A stretch of 64,000 nt of DNA from Pseudonocardia nematodicida (GCF_040105385.1 NZ_JBEDNQ010000014.1:62001-126000); one strand, 5' to 3'; shown: positions 15,025 through 23,889, counted from the stretch's first letter. Translations and numbers: made by a program. Notes: generated by a model from the sequence alone, not told the origin.

Positions 15025-16635
15025 TCAGGCGACCGAGACGAGCACCGAGGGCCATCCCGTCGCGCCGTCCGGGATCGGGTCGACGCGCTGTTCGGTCTGG
15101 GTGAGCCCGCGCCGGTCGGTCGCGCGGGCCTCGAGGACGTGGCTGCCGGGCCCGAGGTCGAGCTCCGCCCGCCACATCCGCCAGGTGTTCGTGTTGACCT
15201 CGGTCGCCAGTTCGGCCCGGACCCACGGGCCGCCGTCGGCCCGGACCTCGACGGCCGTGATCCCGACCGGCTGGGCCCAGGCGGTGCCGACGACCTCCAC
15301 CCGTCCCTGCGGGAGCGTGGCGAACCCGGCGGGGCCGTCGATCCGGCACTGCGTCTTGATCGGGGCCCGCTCGGCCCAGCCGCGGTCGCGCCAGTAGACG
15401 CTCTGCTCGGCGAACGTGGTCAGCTCGAGCTCGGACAGCCACTTGGTCGCGGAGACGTAGCCGTAGAGCCCCGGGACCACCATCCGGACCGGGAAACCGT
15501 GCTCGACCGGCAGCGCCTCGGAGTTCATCCCGATCGCCAGCAGGGCGCCCCGGCCGGCATCGAGCACCGTCGCGGTCGGCGTCCCCGCGGTCCAGCCGTC
15601 CCGGCTGGTCGAGAGCAACTGGTCGGCCGCCGGATCGACGCCCGCCTCCCGCAGCAGCGGGGCCAGCTCGACGCCGACGAACCGCGCCGTCGACACCAGG
15701 TCGCCGCCGACGGTGTTCGAGACGCAGGTCATCGTGATGGTCCGCTCGACCAACGGCCGGGCGAGCAGGTCGTCCATGGTCAGCGTGAGCTCGCGGTCGA
15801 CGCGGCCGTGCACCCGCAGCGTCCAGTCCTCGGCGCGGACGGCGGGGATCTGCAGCGCGACGTCGATCCGGTAGAAGTCGGCGTTCGCGGTGACGAACGG
15901 GACCGTGCCGGGGAACGACGCCGAGGCGGGCACCGGCGGCGCGGTCTCGGCGAGCGCGGCCGCGGCCAGCCGGCGGGTCAGCACCGTCCGGGAGTCGGCG
16001 ATCCCGCGGCCGGACGCGGCCAGGGCGACGCCGGCGCCGCCCGCCGCCAGCGAGGCGAGGGCGACCGCGGCCGAGGAGCCGACGAGCACCGAGCGGCGCC
16101 CGACCCGGCCGACCCCGCTGCCGTCCCCGTTGCCGTCGCGGCCTGCTCCGGGGGGTGACGCGGCGGCCGCGCGCGCGGCCCGGTGCAGTCCACGCTGGAC
16201 CGCGAGCCCCACCAGCAGTGCGGCCAGCGGAGCCGCGAGGTCGACCGGCCGCAGGGCCGGGGACGACAGCACCGCGGCGAGACCGAGCACCCCGAGCAGG
16301 GCGACGGCCGCGGTGCCCGGTCCCGGGCGTCGTCGTGCGGCGAGTCCGGCGGCCGCCCCGCCGAGCACCAGCAGGACCGCGATCCCGGCCAGCAGGACGG
16401 GCTTGTCGGCGGTCCCGAACGCGGCCTTCGCGAACTCGACCACCGGCTGCGGCGACAGCCGCACCACGGTGTCCCCGACCGCGACGAACGGTGACGACGC
16501 CGGTGTCAGCAGTCCCGCGACCAGATGGCCCGCGGCCACCGCCGCCACGATCGCCGGCAATTGCACCCCGATCGCGACGGAGCGCCCGAGAACGGGAGGG
16601 GTCCGGTTCCCGGCGGGTGTCGCGTCGATCTGCAC
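15025..16635 (-). CDS. Membrane-anchored molybdopterin-dependent oxidoreductase (sulfite-oxidase fold), second paralogue
   Basis: About 536 residues, collinear with the protein at 12463-14103: four N-terminal membrane segments, a twin-basic stretch (VGRRSVLVG) before a fifth hydrophobic segment, the molybdopterin domain with the ligand cysteine in TITMTCVSNTVGGD, and a C-terminal dimerisation domain. The frame stays open upstream into the LysR gene; the GTG at 16635 is chosen because the N-terminus from there aligns with the paralogue (LVAGL, SSPFVAVGD), but its ribosome-binding site is weak. The two paralogues are clearly diverged, so the duplication is old. Confidence 0.85.
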   Translation of the reverse strand: MQIDATPAGNRTPPVLGRSVAIGVQLPAIVAAVAAGHLVAGLLTPASSPFVAVGDTVVRLSPQPVVEFAKAAFGTADKPVLLAGIAVLLVLGGAAAGLAARRRPGPGTAAVALLGVLGLAAVLSSPALRPVDLAAPLAALLVGLAVQRGLHRAARAAAASPPGAGRDGNGDGSGVGRVGRRSVLVGSSAAVALASLAAGGAGVALAASGRGIADSRTVLTRRLAAAALAETAPPVPASASFPGTVPFVTANADFYRIDVALQIPAVRAEDWTLRVHGRVDRELTLTMDDLLARPLVERTITMTCVSNTVGGDLVSTARFVGVELAPLLREAGVDPAADQLLSTSRDGWTAGTPTATVLDAGRGALLAIGMNSEALPVEHGFPVRMVVPGLYGYVSATKWLSELELTTFAEQSVYWRDRGWAERAPIKTQCRIDGPAGFATLPQGRVEVVGTAWAQPVGITAVEVRADGGPWVRAELATEVNTNTWRMWRAELDLGPGSHVLEARATDRRGLTQTEQRVDPIPDGATGWPSVLVSVA

Positions 16636-16712
16636 ACCCGATCTTCGCCAAGGGGAGTGCGGACGGTTCGGCTGAATCCGGGAAAGGTCGATCGTGCGTT
16701 TTCCCGATGCGT

Positions 16713-17693
16713 TCAGGACACGCCCGGCGCCGCCGGCACCTCCGGGGTGGGGTCCTCCGGGACCGCCGGTGCCGGGACCGGGCTGTCCGCGCCGAGGCCC
16801 TTCTCGGTCGCCGAGGTGCGGACCGCGTCGACCACCAGCAGCAGCGCGGCGCGACGGGCGGTGTTGGTGCGGGAGGCCACCGACACGGTGCGGGTGAGCG
16901 CGTCCCCGAGGGCGATGATGTCCACCGCGGGCGGGCGCAGCGCCAGCCCCAGGTCGGACACCAGGGTCACCCCCAACCCGGCCGCCACCATCGCCATCGC
17001 GGTCGCCTGCTCCTCGACCTCGTGCACGACCCGGGGCTCGAACCCGGCCGACTGGCACGCCAGTCGCGCCGCGTGCCCGAAGTGCGACCGCGGCGGGGAC
17101 AGGATCCACGGCTGCTCGGCCAGCTCGGCCAGCATGACGCTGGCCGCCGGCACCACCCCGGCCGGGACCGCGGCGTAGAGCCGCTCCACCGCGATCACCG
17201 CGCGCTCCAGGCCCGGGTCCCAGGTCATCGGGTAGTTCGAGTAGTCGATGACGAACGACAGGTCCAGCGCGCCGTCTCGGACCGCCGCCGCCGTCGCCTC
17301 CGGCGCCAGCTCCCGGGTGCGGACCTCGACACCGGGATGGGTGCGGGCGAGCGAGTTGAGGGCGTCCGGGAGCAGGCCGGAGGCCACCGAGGCCCAGACC
17401 CCCGCGGTGAGCTTCGCCGTGACCGACTCGCCGGCCTCCTCGAGTGCCTGGGTCGCGCGCTCCACCGAGGAGAGGATCTCCTCGGCGTGCTCGGCCAGGA
17501 GCACCCCGAGGTCGGTCAGCTGGACCCGGCGTCCGCGGCGCTCGAACAACCGGGCGCCGACGTCGCGCTCCAGCTGCGCGAGCTGCTGGGACACCGCCGA
17601 TGCCGTGTAGTGCAGCGCCGTCGCCGCCGCGGTGATCGTGCCGCGTCGGTGCAGCTCCCGCAGCATCCGCAGGCGGGGCAGCGACAGGTCCAT
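16713..17693 (-). CDS. LysR-family transcriptional regulator
   Basis: A 326-residue LysR-type regulator. The winged helix-turn-helix lies at residues 3-60 (LRMLRELHRRGTITAAATAL, then SAVSQQLAQLER) and the periplasmic-binding-like effector domain at about 90-290. The C-terminal 30 residues are Pro/Ala-rich and probably disordered. It is divergent from the dehydrogenase gene at 17933, with a perfect inverted repeat 19 bases upstream of its own start, the classic arrangement for self-repression plus activation of the divergent target. The effector is unknown; a nitrogen or amino-acid signal is plausible from the target. Confidence 0.9.
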   Translation of the reverse strand: MDLSLPRLRMLRELHRRGTITAAATALHYTASAVSQQLAQLERDVGARLFERRGRRVQLTDLGVLLAEHAEEILSSVERATQALEEAGESVTAKLTAGVWASVASGLLPDALNSLARTHPGVEVRTRELAPEATAAAVRDGALDLSFVIDYSNYPMTWDPGLERAVIAVERLYAAVPAGVVPAASVMLAELAEQPWILSPPRSHFGHAARLACQSAGFEPRVVHEVEEQATAMAMVAAGLGVTLVSDLGLALRPPAVDIIALGDALTRTVSVASRTNTARRAALLLVVDAVRTSATEKGLGADSPVPAPAVPEDPTPEVPAAPGVS

Positions 17694-17711
17694 GGACGGA
17701 GCCTAGGACGT

Positions 17712-17730
17712 TGTGCAGGAGCGCTGCACA
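17712..17730. promoter_or_regulatory. LysR-type operator TGTGCAG-N5-CTGCACA
   Basis: Perfect 7-bp inverted repeat with a 5-bp spacer, 19 bases upstream of the LysR start and about 200 bases before the divergent dehydrogenase. Spacing and position fit a LysR recognition site. Confidence 0.65.
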
Positions 17731-17932
17731 GCGCCGTGAATGATCCGTAAATGGACGCCACGGGCATCGCGGCCGCAGTGTGGGGGTCACCGGCCGGAGG
17801 CCACCGACCGGGGACGACGAGGTCCACCCACACACAAGGACTCAGACCGGCCCGCGCCGCGGGCCGGTGCCGGTGTGCCTGTCTCCCCCCGGGCCACCAC
17901 CGGAGCACGGCACGACGGAGAGGTGGGTCGCC

Positions 17933-19189
17933 ATGACGACGATGCAGAACCCGGCCGGGAGCACCCCGGCGACGACGATCCAGGTCACCCCCGGCGCGCC
18001 GGCGCCCGCCGTCACGGTCCCGGTCGCACCCCGGACCGAGCCGTACATGCGTCTGCAGTGGAACGACTCCGTCACCGGGGCCGTCGGCTACCTCGTGGTG
18101 CACACGCTGCGCGCGGGCCTGGCGACCGGTGGCACCCGGATGCGCGCCGGCTGCACGCTGTCCGAGGTCGAGGACCTCGCCCGCGGCATGGCCAACAAGA
18201 CCGCCACCTTCGACCTGCCGATCGGCGGGGCCAAGGGCGGCATCGACTTCGACCCGAAGGACCCGCGCGCGCTCGAGGTGCTCGAGCGGTTCTGCGAGGC
18301 CATGCGCCCGTGGATCGACGCGCACTGGGTGACCGCGGAGGACCTCGGCGTCCCGCAGCACCTGATCGACGAGGTCTTCGAGAAGCTCGGGCTGGGGCAG
18401 AGCTACCACGCCGCGATCAGCCGAGCGGCCGACCCGGCGGCCACCCTGGAGCGGGTCCGGCGTGGACTGAACGCCGAGGTCGAGGGCGGATTCCTGCTCG
18501 GTGACGTGATCGGCGGCTACGGCGTCGCGCACGCCTGCCTGGCCGCCGCGGTGTCCTGGGGGCAGACCCCGGCCGAGACGACCGTCGCGATCCAGGGCAT
18601 CGGCACGATGGGCGGCGCCGCCGCCTACTACCTGCACGAGGCCGGGATGACGGTCACCACCGTCGCCGACGCCGCCGGCACCCTGCACTGTCCGGACGGC
18701 CTGGACGTCCCGGCGCTGCTGGAGCTGCGCGACGGCTACGGCGAGGTCGACCGCAGCCGGCTGCCCGACGGCGTCGAGCAGCTGCCGCGCGGTGCGATCC
18801 TCTCCGCCGACGCGGACATCCTGGTCCCGGCCGCGATCTCCTACGCGATCACGCCGGACAACTCCTACGACGTCCGGGCCCGGGTCGTCGTGGAGGCCGC
18901 GAACGCGGCGACCACCCCGGAGGCCGAGGCCATGCTGGCCGCCCGCGGTGTGCCGGTGCTGCCGGACTTCGTCGCCAACGCCGGGGCCGTGGCCTGGGCC
19001 TGGTGGCTGCTGCTCGGCCAGGTCGACGACGACCCGGCGACCTCGTTCGACCGGCTCCGCACCGTGATGCACGCCAAGGTCCCGCAGCTGCTCGCCGCCT
19101 GGGCCGAGGAGGGGGTCACCCCGCGCGAGACCGGGCACCGCTGGGCCGACGCCCCGGCGCCGGTCACCGCCCCGGTCGTCATCCCCTGA
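17933..19189 (+). CDS. Glu/Leu/Phe/Val dehydrogenase family protein, glutamate dehydrogenase-like
   Basis: A 418-residue NAD(P)-linked amino-acid dehydrogenase interconverting a 2-oxo acid plus ammonium with an amino acid. The dimerisation/catalytic domain (residues 40-190) contains the substrate and catalytic lysines in ANKTATFDLPIGGAKGGI. The Rossmann domain follows (VAIQGIGTMGGAAAYYL near residue 220). The GGAKGGI block favours glutamate dehydrogenase over leucine or valine dehydrogenase. The ATG at 17933 has GGAGAGG upstream. Long 5' region (about 200 bases after the LysR operator). The first 40 residues are Pro/Ala/Thr-rich and not conserved. Confidence 0.85.
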   Translation: MTTMQNPAGSTPATTIQVTPGAPAPAVTVPVAPRTEPYMRLQWNDSVTGAVGYLVVHTLRAGLATGGTRMRAGCTLSEVEDLARGMANKTATFDLPIGGAKGGIDFDPKDPRALEVLERFCEAMRPWIDAHWVTAEDLGVPQHLIDEVFEKLGLGQSYHAAISRAADPAATLERVRRGLNAEVEGGFLLGDVIGGYGVAHACLAAAVSWGQTPAETTVAIQGIGTMGGAAAYYLHEAGMTVTTVADAAGTLHCPDGLDVPALLELRDGYGEVDRSRLPDGVEQLPRGAILSADADILVPAAISYAITPDNSYDVRARVVVEAANAATTPEAEAMLAARGVPVLPDFVANAGAVAWAWWLLLGQVDDDPATSFDRLRTVMHAKVPQLLAAWAEEGVTPRETGHRWADAPAPVTAPVVIP

Positions 19190-19232
19190 TCCCTCGCCGG
19201 CCCACCCCACCGGCGTCGCCCGGCCGCGCTGT

Positions 19233-19270
19233 GCGGTGACCCGGAGTTCGCGCGGTGATCCGGAGTTCGC
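19233..19270 (+). repeat. Tandem repeat, two 19-bp units
   Basis: Two back-to-back copies of GCGGTGAYCCGGAGTTCGC (18 of 19 identical) in the non-coding gap after the dehydrogenase gene. No gene is seen from 19190 to 19445. Role unknown. Confidence 0.6.
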
Positions 19271-19445
19271 CGGCGCCGGGACGCGCGCGTACGCCCGATG
19301 GACGCGCGGACGGCGGATCGGCGCGCGGGCGGCTGCCGGGTCAGACGGCCAGGGCGGCCCGGCTGCATGCGGCTCATCGTGGCACAGCCCGCAGCGCCCG
19401 GGACTCCGGACGACACCGGACCCCGCTGACGCACCTCGCGCCGGG

Positions 19446-19856
19446 TCAGCCGGTGCGGTCCTGGCCGGTGCGCTCGTCGCGGTGTTCCGCGTCGAACCGC
19501 AGCCGGGCGTCGACGTGTGCCTCGGCGCGCCGGGCCTCGCGGGTCGCGGCGGCCGCACCCACCGGGTAGCCGGCCTTCATCACCCGGGTCTCGGACGCCT
19601 CGGTCACGTAGACCATCGAGTAGAAGTAGCCGATCACCGCACCCGACACGATCGCACCGATCTTCACCCACACCGGACCCGGCACGACCAGGTACAGCAC
19701 CGCGACCAGCGGCAGCAGCTGCACGGTGGTGCGGGCGAAGTGCCGCAACCACCAGGTTGGGCAGGTGACGTCGTGCAGCACCCAGGTGCGGTGCCGCTCG
19801 GGAAGGCGGGCACCGAACGCGTAGGCCAGCCAACGGAACGGGTTCGGTCGTGTCAT
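19446..19856 (-). CDS. DUF5313 family membrane protein
   Basis: A 136-residue protein with two predicted membrane helices (about residues 45-60 and 62-80) and a charged C-terminal tail. The N-terminal block (RPNPFRWLAYAFGARLPE, then WVLHDVTCPTWWLRHFAR) is the recognisable signature of DUF5313, a family of unknown function in mycolata and relatives. It stands alone, convergent with the dehydrogenase gene. Function unknown. Confidence 0.8.
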   Translation of the reverse strand: MTRPNPFRWLAYAFGARLPERHRTWVLHDVTCPTWWLRHFARTTVQLLPLVAVLYLVVPGPVWVKIGAIVSGAVIGYFYSMVYVTEASETRVMKAGYPVGAAAATREARRAEAHVDARLRFDAEHRDERTGQDRTG

Positions 19857-19902
19857 CGTGCGCCCGATTTTACGACCCCGTCACGGCTGCGGCCACGTGA
19901 GC

Positions 19903-20679
19903 TCAGGCTCCCGGGTGCCGCACGAGCAGCGCGATCACGTCGGCCGGGTGCGGCGGGCTGTTCTCCGGTGCGACGGCAACGCCGTCGGCATCCGGGACGG
20001 GCTCCGGCAACGGCCGGCCGGACCGCGCGTCCGCCAGCAGGTCCCGGACCCGTTGCCCGGCCCGGTGGTAGAACTCCAGCTGCACCGGGCGCCCGAACAG
20101 ACCGAATCCGAGCCGGTAGAGCGGGTGCGGGATGCGAGCCGGCCGGGAGAAGGCGCGGATCACGAACTCGACCTCGCCGGTCGTCAGGTCCTTGACCACC
20201 TCGTAGGTCAGCCGGCCCTGCTCCAGGTGACCCTGCAGCGTCTCGTAGGTCCAGCCCCAGACCCGCGTGCCGTCGCGCTCGTCGTCGACGGTCGCGGTGA
20301 CCCGGACGCCGAGGTGGAACCGCAGCGGACCGAACCGGCCCTCCAGCAGCATGTCCCGGCCGAGCAACGGGTCGCCCGGGCGGAAGATGCCGCGGAGCCG
20401 GTGGTGGTCGGTGAACTGGTAGTCGCGCAGCACCGCGCAGGCCCGCTCCCAGTCGCCGCCGGCTTCCGGCGGGCCGGGGCGTTCGGTCCCGACCAGCGCG
20501 CGGCCGTGGTCGACGTGCCAGCGGCGGCGCCGGGCCGCTCCCGGCGGCGGGGCCCCGTCCGGCGACACCGGCGCCTCGGCCGGGTCGAAGTTGACCGCGA
20601 GCCGCGCGAGACCGTCCAGATCGGAGCGCCGGAGGTCCGCGCCGGGCCTGGCGTGCCGGGGCCCGCCCGGGCGGCTCAG
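19903..20679 (-). CDS. DUF1990 family protein
   Basis: About 258 residues; the DUF1990 domain is seen in the second half (RVWGWTYETLQGHLEQG, EFVIRAFSRPARIPHPLY). No catalytic function is known for the family. The frame offers no ATG or GTG at its expected beginning. The best candidate is a CTG at 20679 that overlaps the TGA of the upstream small membrane-protein gene (CTGA), with purine-rich sequence GGAGAAGCGCGGGGA before it. That would be a rare but plausible coupled start. The start is therefore uncertain, the domain is not. Confidence 0.7.
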   Translation of the reverse strand: MSRPGGPRHARPGADLRRSDLDGLARLAVNFDPAEAPVSPDGAPPPGAARRRRWHVDHGRALVGTERPGPPEAGGDWERACAVLRDYQFTDHHRLRGIFRPGDPLLGRDMLLEGRFGPLRFHLGVRVTATVDDERDGTRVWGWTYETLQGHLEQGRLTYEVVKDLTTGEVEFVIRAFSRPARIPHPLYRLGFGLFGRPVQLEFYHRAGQRVRDLLADARSGRPLPEPVPDADGVAVAPENSPPHPADVIALLVRHPGA

Positions 20680-20909
20680 GACCGGTCCCCGCGCTTCTCC
20701 TCGCGCCGCATCGACTCGCCGATCAGCCAGACCATCGACGGCCACAGCCCCACGAAGATCGCGCGGCGTTCCGCGTTGCCCCGCTCGTCCTGGTCGACGG
20801 TCTTGGCCCGCAGCCAGAGCACGATCGAGAACCCGATCGATCCCAGCGACAGCCACTGCAGCTGCGCCCCGCGCAGCCCGGCCCGGCGCAACACCCGTCC
20901 GACGGTCAT
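20676..20909 (-). CDS. Small membrane protein, 77 aa, unknown function
   Basis: A 77-residue protein with two hydrophobic segments (about residues 18-32 and 48-62) separated by a charged loop and ending in a basic/acidic tail. The ATG at 20909 is chosen because GGAAGAG stands 9 bases before it; an upstream in-frame ATG at 20942 lacks one. Its stop overlaps the proposed start of the DUF1990 gene, so the two form a pair. No family was recognised. Confidence 0.6.
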   Translation of the reverse strand: MTVGRVLRRAGLRGAQLQWLSLGSIGFSIVLWLRAKTVDQDERGNAERRAIFVGLWPSMVWLIGESMRREEKRGDRS

Positions 20910-20962
20910 GTGTGATCTCTTCCCGCAGAGCGCCCGGCTCACACCCGTGCTGTCATCACGGG

Positions 20963-21700
20963 ATGGGCACGCGTACCGAGCGCAGACAGGTGACGGGCGA
21001 CCGGCGCTCGCGGCAGGTGGCCGCGCTGCTGCGCTGGCCGGTCGGGATCGCGCTGGTCTCGTGGCGCTACTTCTGGCGGACGGTGCCGATCCACCGCAGC
21101 GACGTCACCGGTGACCTGTCCGACCTGCCGCCCGCCGCTCCCCAGGGGGCCGGCGACGCCGACGTCCAGGGCCCGGACGACGGCCACGGCACCCTGCTGC
21201 ACCGGCTCTACTCGGTGCGGATCCGCGGGTCCGCACTGTCGCCGGTGGAGCTGATGTCGACGCTCGCCGCCGACCCGGACCGCTGGTCGCCCGAGTTCGC
21301 CGTGTTCCGCCGCACCCGCGGCACCGACGGCGTGATGGCGCTCGGCGACGAGTTCCTCATCCGGATGCCCGGACCGTGGGACGGCCCGGTCCGGGTCTGC
21401 ACCTCCGAGGACGACCGGTTCTCCTTCGTCACCCTGCGCGGGCACCTGGAGGCGGGCCGGATCGAGTTCCGCTGCCGCGTCGCCCCCGACGATGCGACGC
21501 GGCTGCTGTTCGAGATCGAGTCCTGGGCCCGCCCCGGTGACCGGTTCTCGCACGTCCTCTACAACCGGCTGCGGGTGGCGAAGGAGGTCCAGCTCAACAT
21601 GTGGACGCACGCCTGCATCCGGGCGGCCCGGATCGCGGGGGGCCGCCCGGACGGCGGGGTCACCGTGCGGACCCGGCGCCTCGCACCTCGCGGATCATGA
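20963..21700 (+). CDS. DUF1990-like hypothetical protein
   Basis: A 245-residue protein divergent from the DUF1990/small membrane pair. Its C-terminal 150 residues (FVTLRGHLEAGRIEFRC, IESWARPGDRFSHVLYNR, then MWTHACIRAARIAGGRP) follow the DUF1990-type pattern, with the same GH-E-G and the aromatic/arginine motifs as the neighbour at 19903-20679. A hydrophobic stretch near residues 22-38 could be a membrane anchor. The gene's 3' end overlaps the convergent gene 21660-22352 by 41 bases. Function unknown. Confidence 0.65.
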   Translation: MGTRTERRQVTGDRRSRQVAALLRWPVGIALVSWRYFWRTVPIHRSDVTGDLSDLPPAAPQGAGDADVQGPDDGHGTLLHRLYSVRIRGSALSPVELMSTLAADPDRWSPEFAVFRRTRGTDGVMALGDEFLIRMPGPWDGPVRVCTSEDDRFSFVTLRGHLEAGRIEFRCRVAPDDATRLLFEIESWARPGDRFSHVLYNRLRVAKEVQLNMWTHACIRAARIAGGRPDGGVTVRTRRLAPRGS

Positions 21701-22352
21701 CCACACCCAGCCCGGCGACGGCGATCCCGCGCAGCAGCTCCACGTGCAGTCCGGTGAGGACGGCCATCTCGGGCAGCGGCACGAACAGCAGCAGCGCCCC
21801 GGCCAGCGCGGCCGCGCCGATCCAGCGCGGGACCCCGGCGGTGCGCATCAGTGCGACACCCATCAGCGCCAGGCCCGCGAGCAACGTCAGACCGCCGATC
21901 ATCTGCATCATCGCGAACGGGGCCGAGGCGATGATGCTGCCGTCGTCCGGGATCAGCTCGGGGGCGGCCCGGGCGATCGCCGGAGCGACGAGGCCCTCGA
22001 CGACCAGGTGGCCCTGCGCGCTCACCGCGTTGCCGAGGAAGTAGAGCCCGAACCCCAGCGCGCCGAGCACCCCGGAGCGCGGCGCGAACCAGGCCCACGC
22101 GGCCGGCAGACCGAACATCAGGGCCAGCGCCCCGGCATAGATCAGCAGCTGGCCCCACGGCGAGCCCGGCGCCAGCAGGGACTCCACCGAGTGCGCGTTG
22201 CCGTCGACGACGGGGTGCAGCACCCCACCGGCCAGGGACAGCGCGGCGGAGGCGACGAGCATCGCGCCGCCGCCGACCACCAGGCGTCGCCGGGCGGGGT
22301 CGGGTGGTGCGGGACGTGTGCCGGGGGAGATCGTGCGGTCGGAGACGGTCAC
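21660..22352 (-). CDS. Multi-pass membrane protein, unknown function
   Basis: A 230-residue protein with about six hydrophobic segments (first near residues 28-45, then around 65-85, 92-115, 140-160, 165-185 and 195-215). GTG start at 22352 with GGAG 7 bases upstream. The repeated Gly/Ala-rich helices and the lack of charged motifs give no hint of transport or catalysis; it loosely resembles DUF4386-type integral membrane proteins. It overlaps the convergent gene ending at 21700. Confidence 0.65.
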   Translation of the reverse strand: MTVSDRTISPGTRPAPPDPARRRLVVGGGAMLVASAALSLAGGVLHPVVDGNAHSVESLLAPGSPWGQLLIYAGALALMFGLPAAWAWFAPRSGVLGALGFGLYFLGNAVSAQGHLVVEGLVAPAIARAAPELIPDDGSIIASAPFAMMQMIGGLTLLAGLALMGVALMRTAGVPRWIGAAALAGALLLFVPLPEMAVLTGLHVELLRGIAVAGLGVVMIREVRGAGSAR

Positions 22353-22671
22353 GGCGGGACTCCATAGAACTCGGCGCCGGTCGGTCCGGCGTGATGTGGC
22401 CCGGCCCGGTGGATCCGGGGCGGTGCGCTGCCGAGCCTGCGACCGGGCACTTGCACCCGGCTTGGAACCGGCCTGCGACCTCCGGCGAGGTGCGCGGCCG
22501 CTGAAGGATCTCCCGGCGTGACGCAGGGGCCGATCGACCCGGCGGCCGCGGTTCCCACGGAAGTGGAGCACCCGGTCGTGTGGAACCCGGTCGTGCGGGC
22601 GTGGCGGATCCGGCTCCCCGGCCCGCTGCCCTGATCATCTCTCCGGCCGTCTGGCGATCGGGGGAGTGGCC
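22353..22671. other. Divergent intergenic region without recognisable genes
   Basis: About 320 bases between the membrane protein (minus) and the phosphodiester glycosidase (plus). Open frames here look like high-GC artefacts. No clear promoter or repeat could be supported. Confidence 0.4.
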
Positions 22672-23889
22672 ATGGTGGGGCGCGTGCGGTACCGGCTCAC
22701 GGGACGCACGGCACTCGCGTTCACGGCGGCGATCGGCGTCCTCGTGCCCGCGCACGGCGGCGTCGATGCCAGGTGGAACGCGCCCGGGACGCTGCCCGGG
22801 GTCCTCGCGGCGCACGCCGGGATCGTGCCCGCGCAGCAGGCGGCCCCCGCGGTCACCCACCGCGAGGAGCGGATCGACACCCCGGCCGGGCCGGTGACCA
22901 TCGACGTCGTCGTCGCCGACCTGAACCGGTCGGAGATCCGGGCGGACCTGCTCACCGGTGGGGTGGTGGGGGAACGCGCGACCGTCCCCGAGCACGCCGA
23001 CCGGGCGGGCGCGCACGCCGCCGTCAACGGGGACTTCTTCGACCTGGCCCGCAGCAACGCGCCCGCCGGCCCGTCGGTGCGCGACGGCCGTCCGCTGACC
23101 TCGGCGGTCCCGCCCGGGCGGCGGCTTGCCCCGCCGGTGCCGGGCAGTGAGCCCGGCGACGTGCTGGCCGTCGACGCCTCGGGGACGCCGCGGCTGGACC
23201 GGCTCACCCTCGACGCCGTCGCCGAGTCCGGCAAGACCGTGCTGCCGATCCGCACGCTGAACGCCTACGCCGTCCCGGTCGGCGGGATCGGCCTGTTCAC
23301 GCCGGACTGGGCCGGTGACCGCAACGCGGCGCTGTGCGGCAGCGACGTCGACCGGGACGCCCCGTGCGCGCCGGACCGGCTCGAGGTCGTCGTCGCCGAC
23401 GGCGCCGTCACCGACGTCCGCCCGCCCGGCGGCGGTCCGATCCCGCCCGGTCAGCAGATCCTCGCCGGCCGCGACGAGGGCGCCGCCGCGCTGCGGGCGC
23501 TGGAGCCCGGCGACCCGGTCGGGATCCGATACGGCCTGACGCCCGAGTCCGGTGCGGACCCGGAGACGGCGGTCGGCGGGAGCCCGATCCTGCGCGGCGG
23601 GGAGCCGGTGCCCGGTGTGGACGCCGGCGCCCGCGAGCCGCGCAGCGCCGCCGGGTTCACCGGAGAGGGACGGCTGATCCTGCTCACCGCCGACGGTCGG
23701 GCGTCCACATCGGCCGGGCTCACCCTGCTCGAGACCGCCGAGCAGCTGCGCCGGGCGGGCGCCGTCGACGGCGTCAACCTCGACGGCGGCGGCTCGTCGA
23801 CGCTCGTCCACCGCGGCCAGGTGGTCAACGCCCCGTCCGGCGAGGCCCACCGCCCTGTTCCGAACGCCCTGGGCATCGTCGCGAACTGA
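22672..23889 (+). CDS. Secreted phosphodiester glycosidase family protein (NAGPA domain)
   Basis: A 405-residue exported protein. An N-terminal signal-like segment (residues 8-28) is followed by a linker and, from about residue 60, a phosphodiester glycosidase/DUF2233 domain with the landmarks HAAVNGDFFDL near 120 and VNLDGGGSSTLV near 365. The family includes the mammalian uncovering enzyme and bacterial proteins proposed to remove sugars from phosphodiester-linked wall polymers. The ATG at 22672 is preferred over the GTG six bases earlier because the ribosome-binding site GGGGGAG overlaps that GTG. Monocistronic. Confidence 0.82.
   Translation: MVGRVRYRLTGRTALAFTAAIGVLVPAHGGVDARWNAPGTLPGVLAAHAGIVPAQQAAPAVTHREERIDTPAGPVTIDVVVADLNRSEIRADLLTGGVVGERATVPEHADRAGAHAAVNGDFFDLARSNAPAGPSVRDGRPLTSAVPPGRRLAPPVPGSEPGDVLAVDASGTPRLDRLTLDAVAESGKTVLPIRTLNAYAVPVGGIGLFTPDWAGDRNAALCGSDVDRDAPCAPDRLEVVVADGAVTDVRPPGGGPIPPGQQILAGRDEGAAALRALEPGDPVGIRYGLTPESGADPETAVGGSPILRGGEPVPGVDAGAREPRSAAGFTGEGRLILLTADGRASTSAGLTLLETAEQLRRAGAVDGVNLDGGGSSTLVHRGQVVNAPSGEAHRPVPNALGIVAN

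Noticed and set aside
15025..17835. Long form (936 codons) of the second molybdoenzyme
   Set aside because: The upstream part is antisense or out of frame to the LysR gene and has no homology; the protein aligns with its paralogue only from about 16635.
22304..22504. 66-codon plus-strand ORF with several cysteines, as a further leader peptide
   Set aside because: It overlaps the start of the membrane-protein gene, lacks the SRR/HIDL/CR pattern and has no hairpin or ribosome-binding site support.
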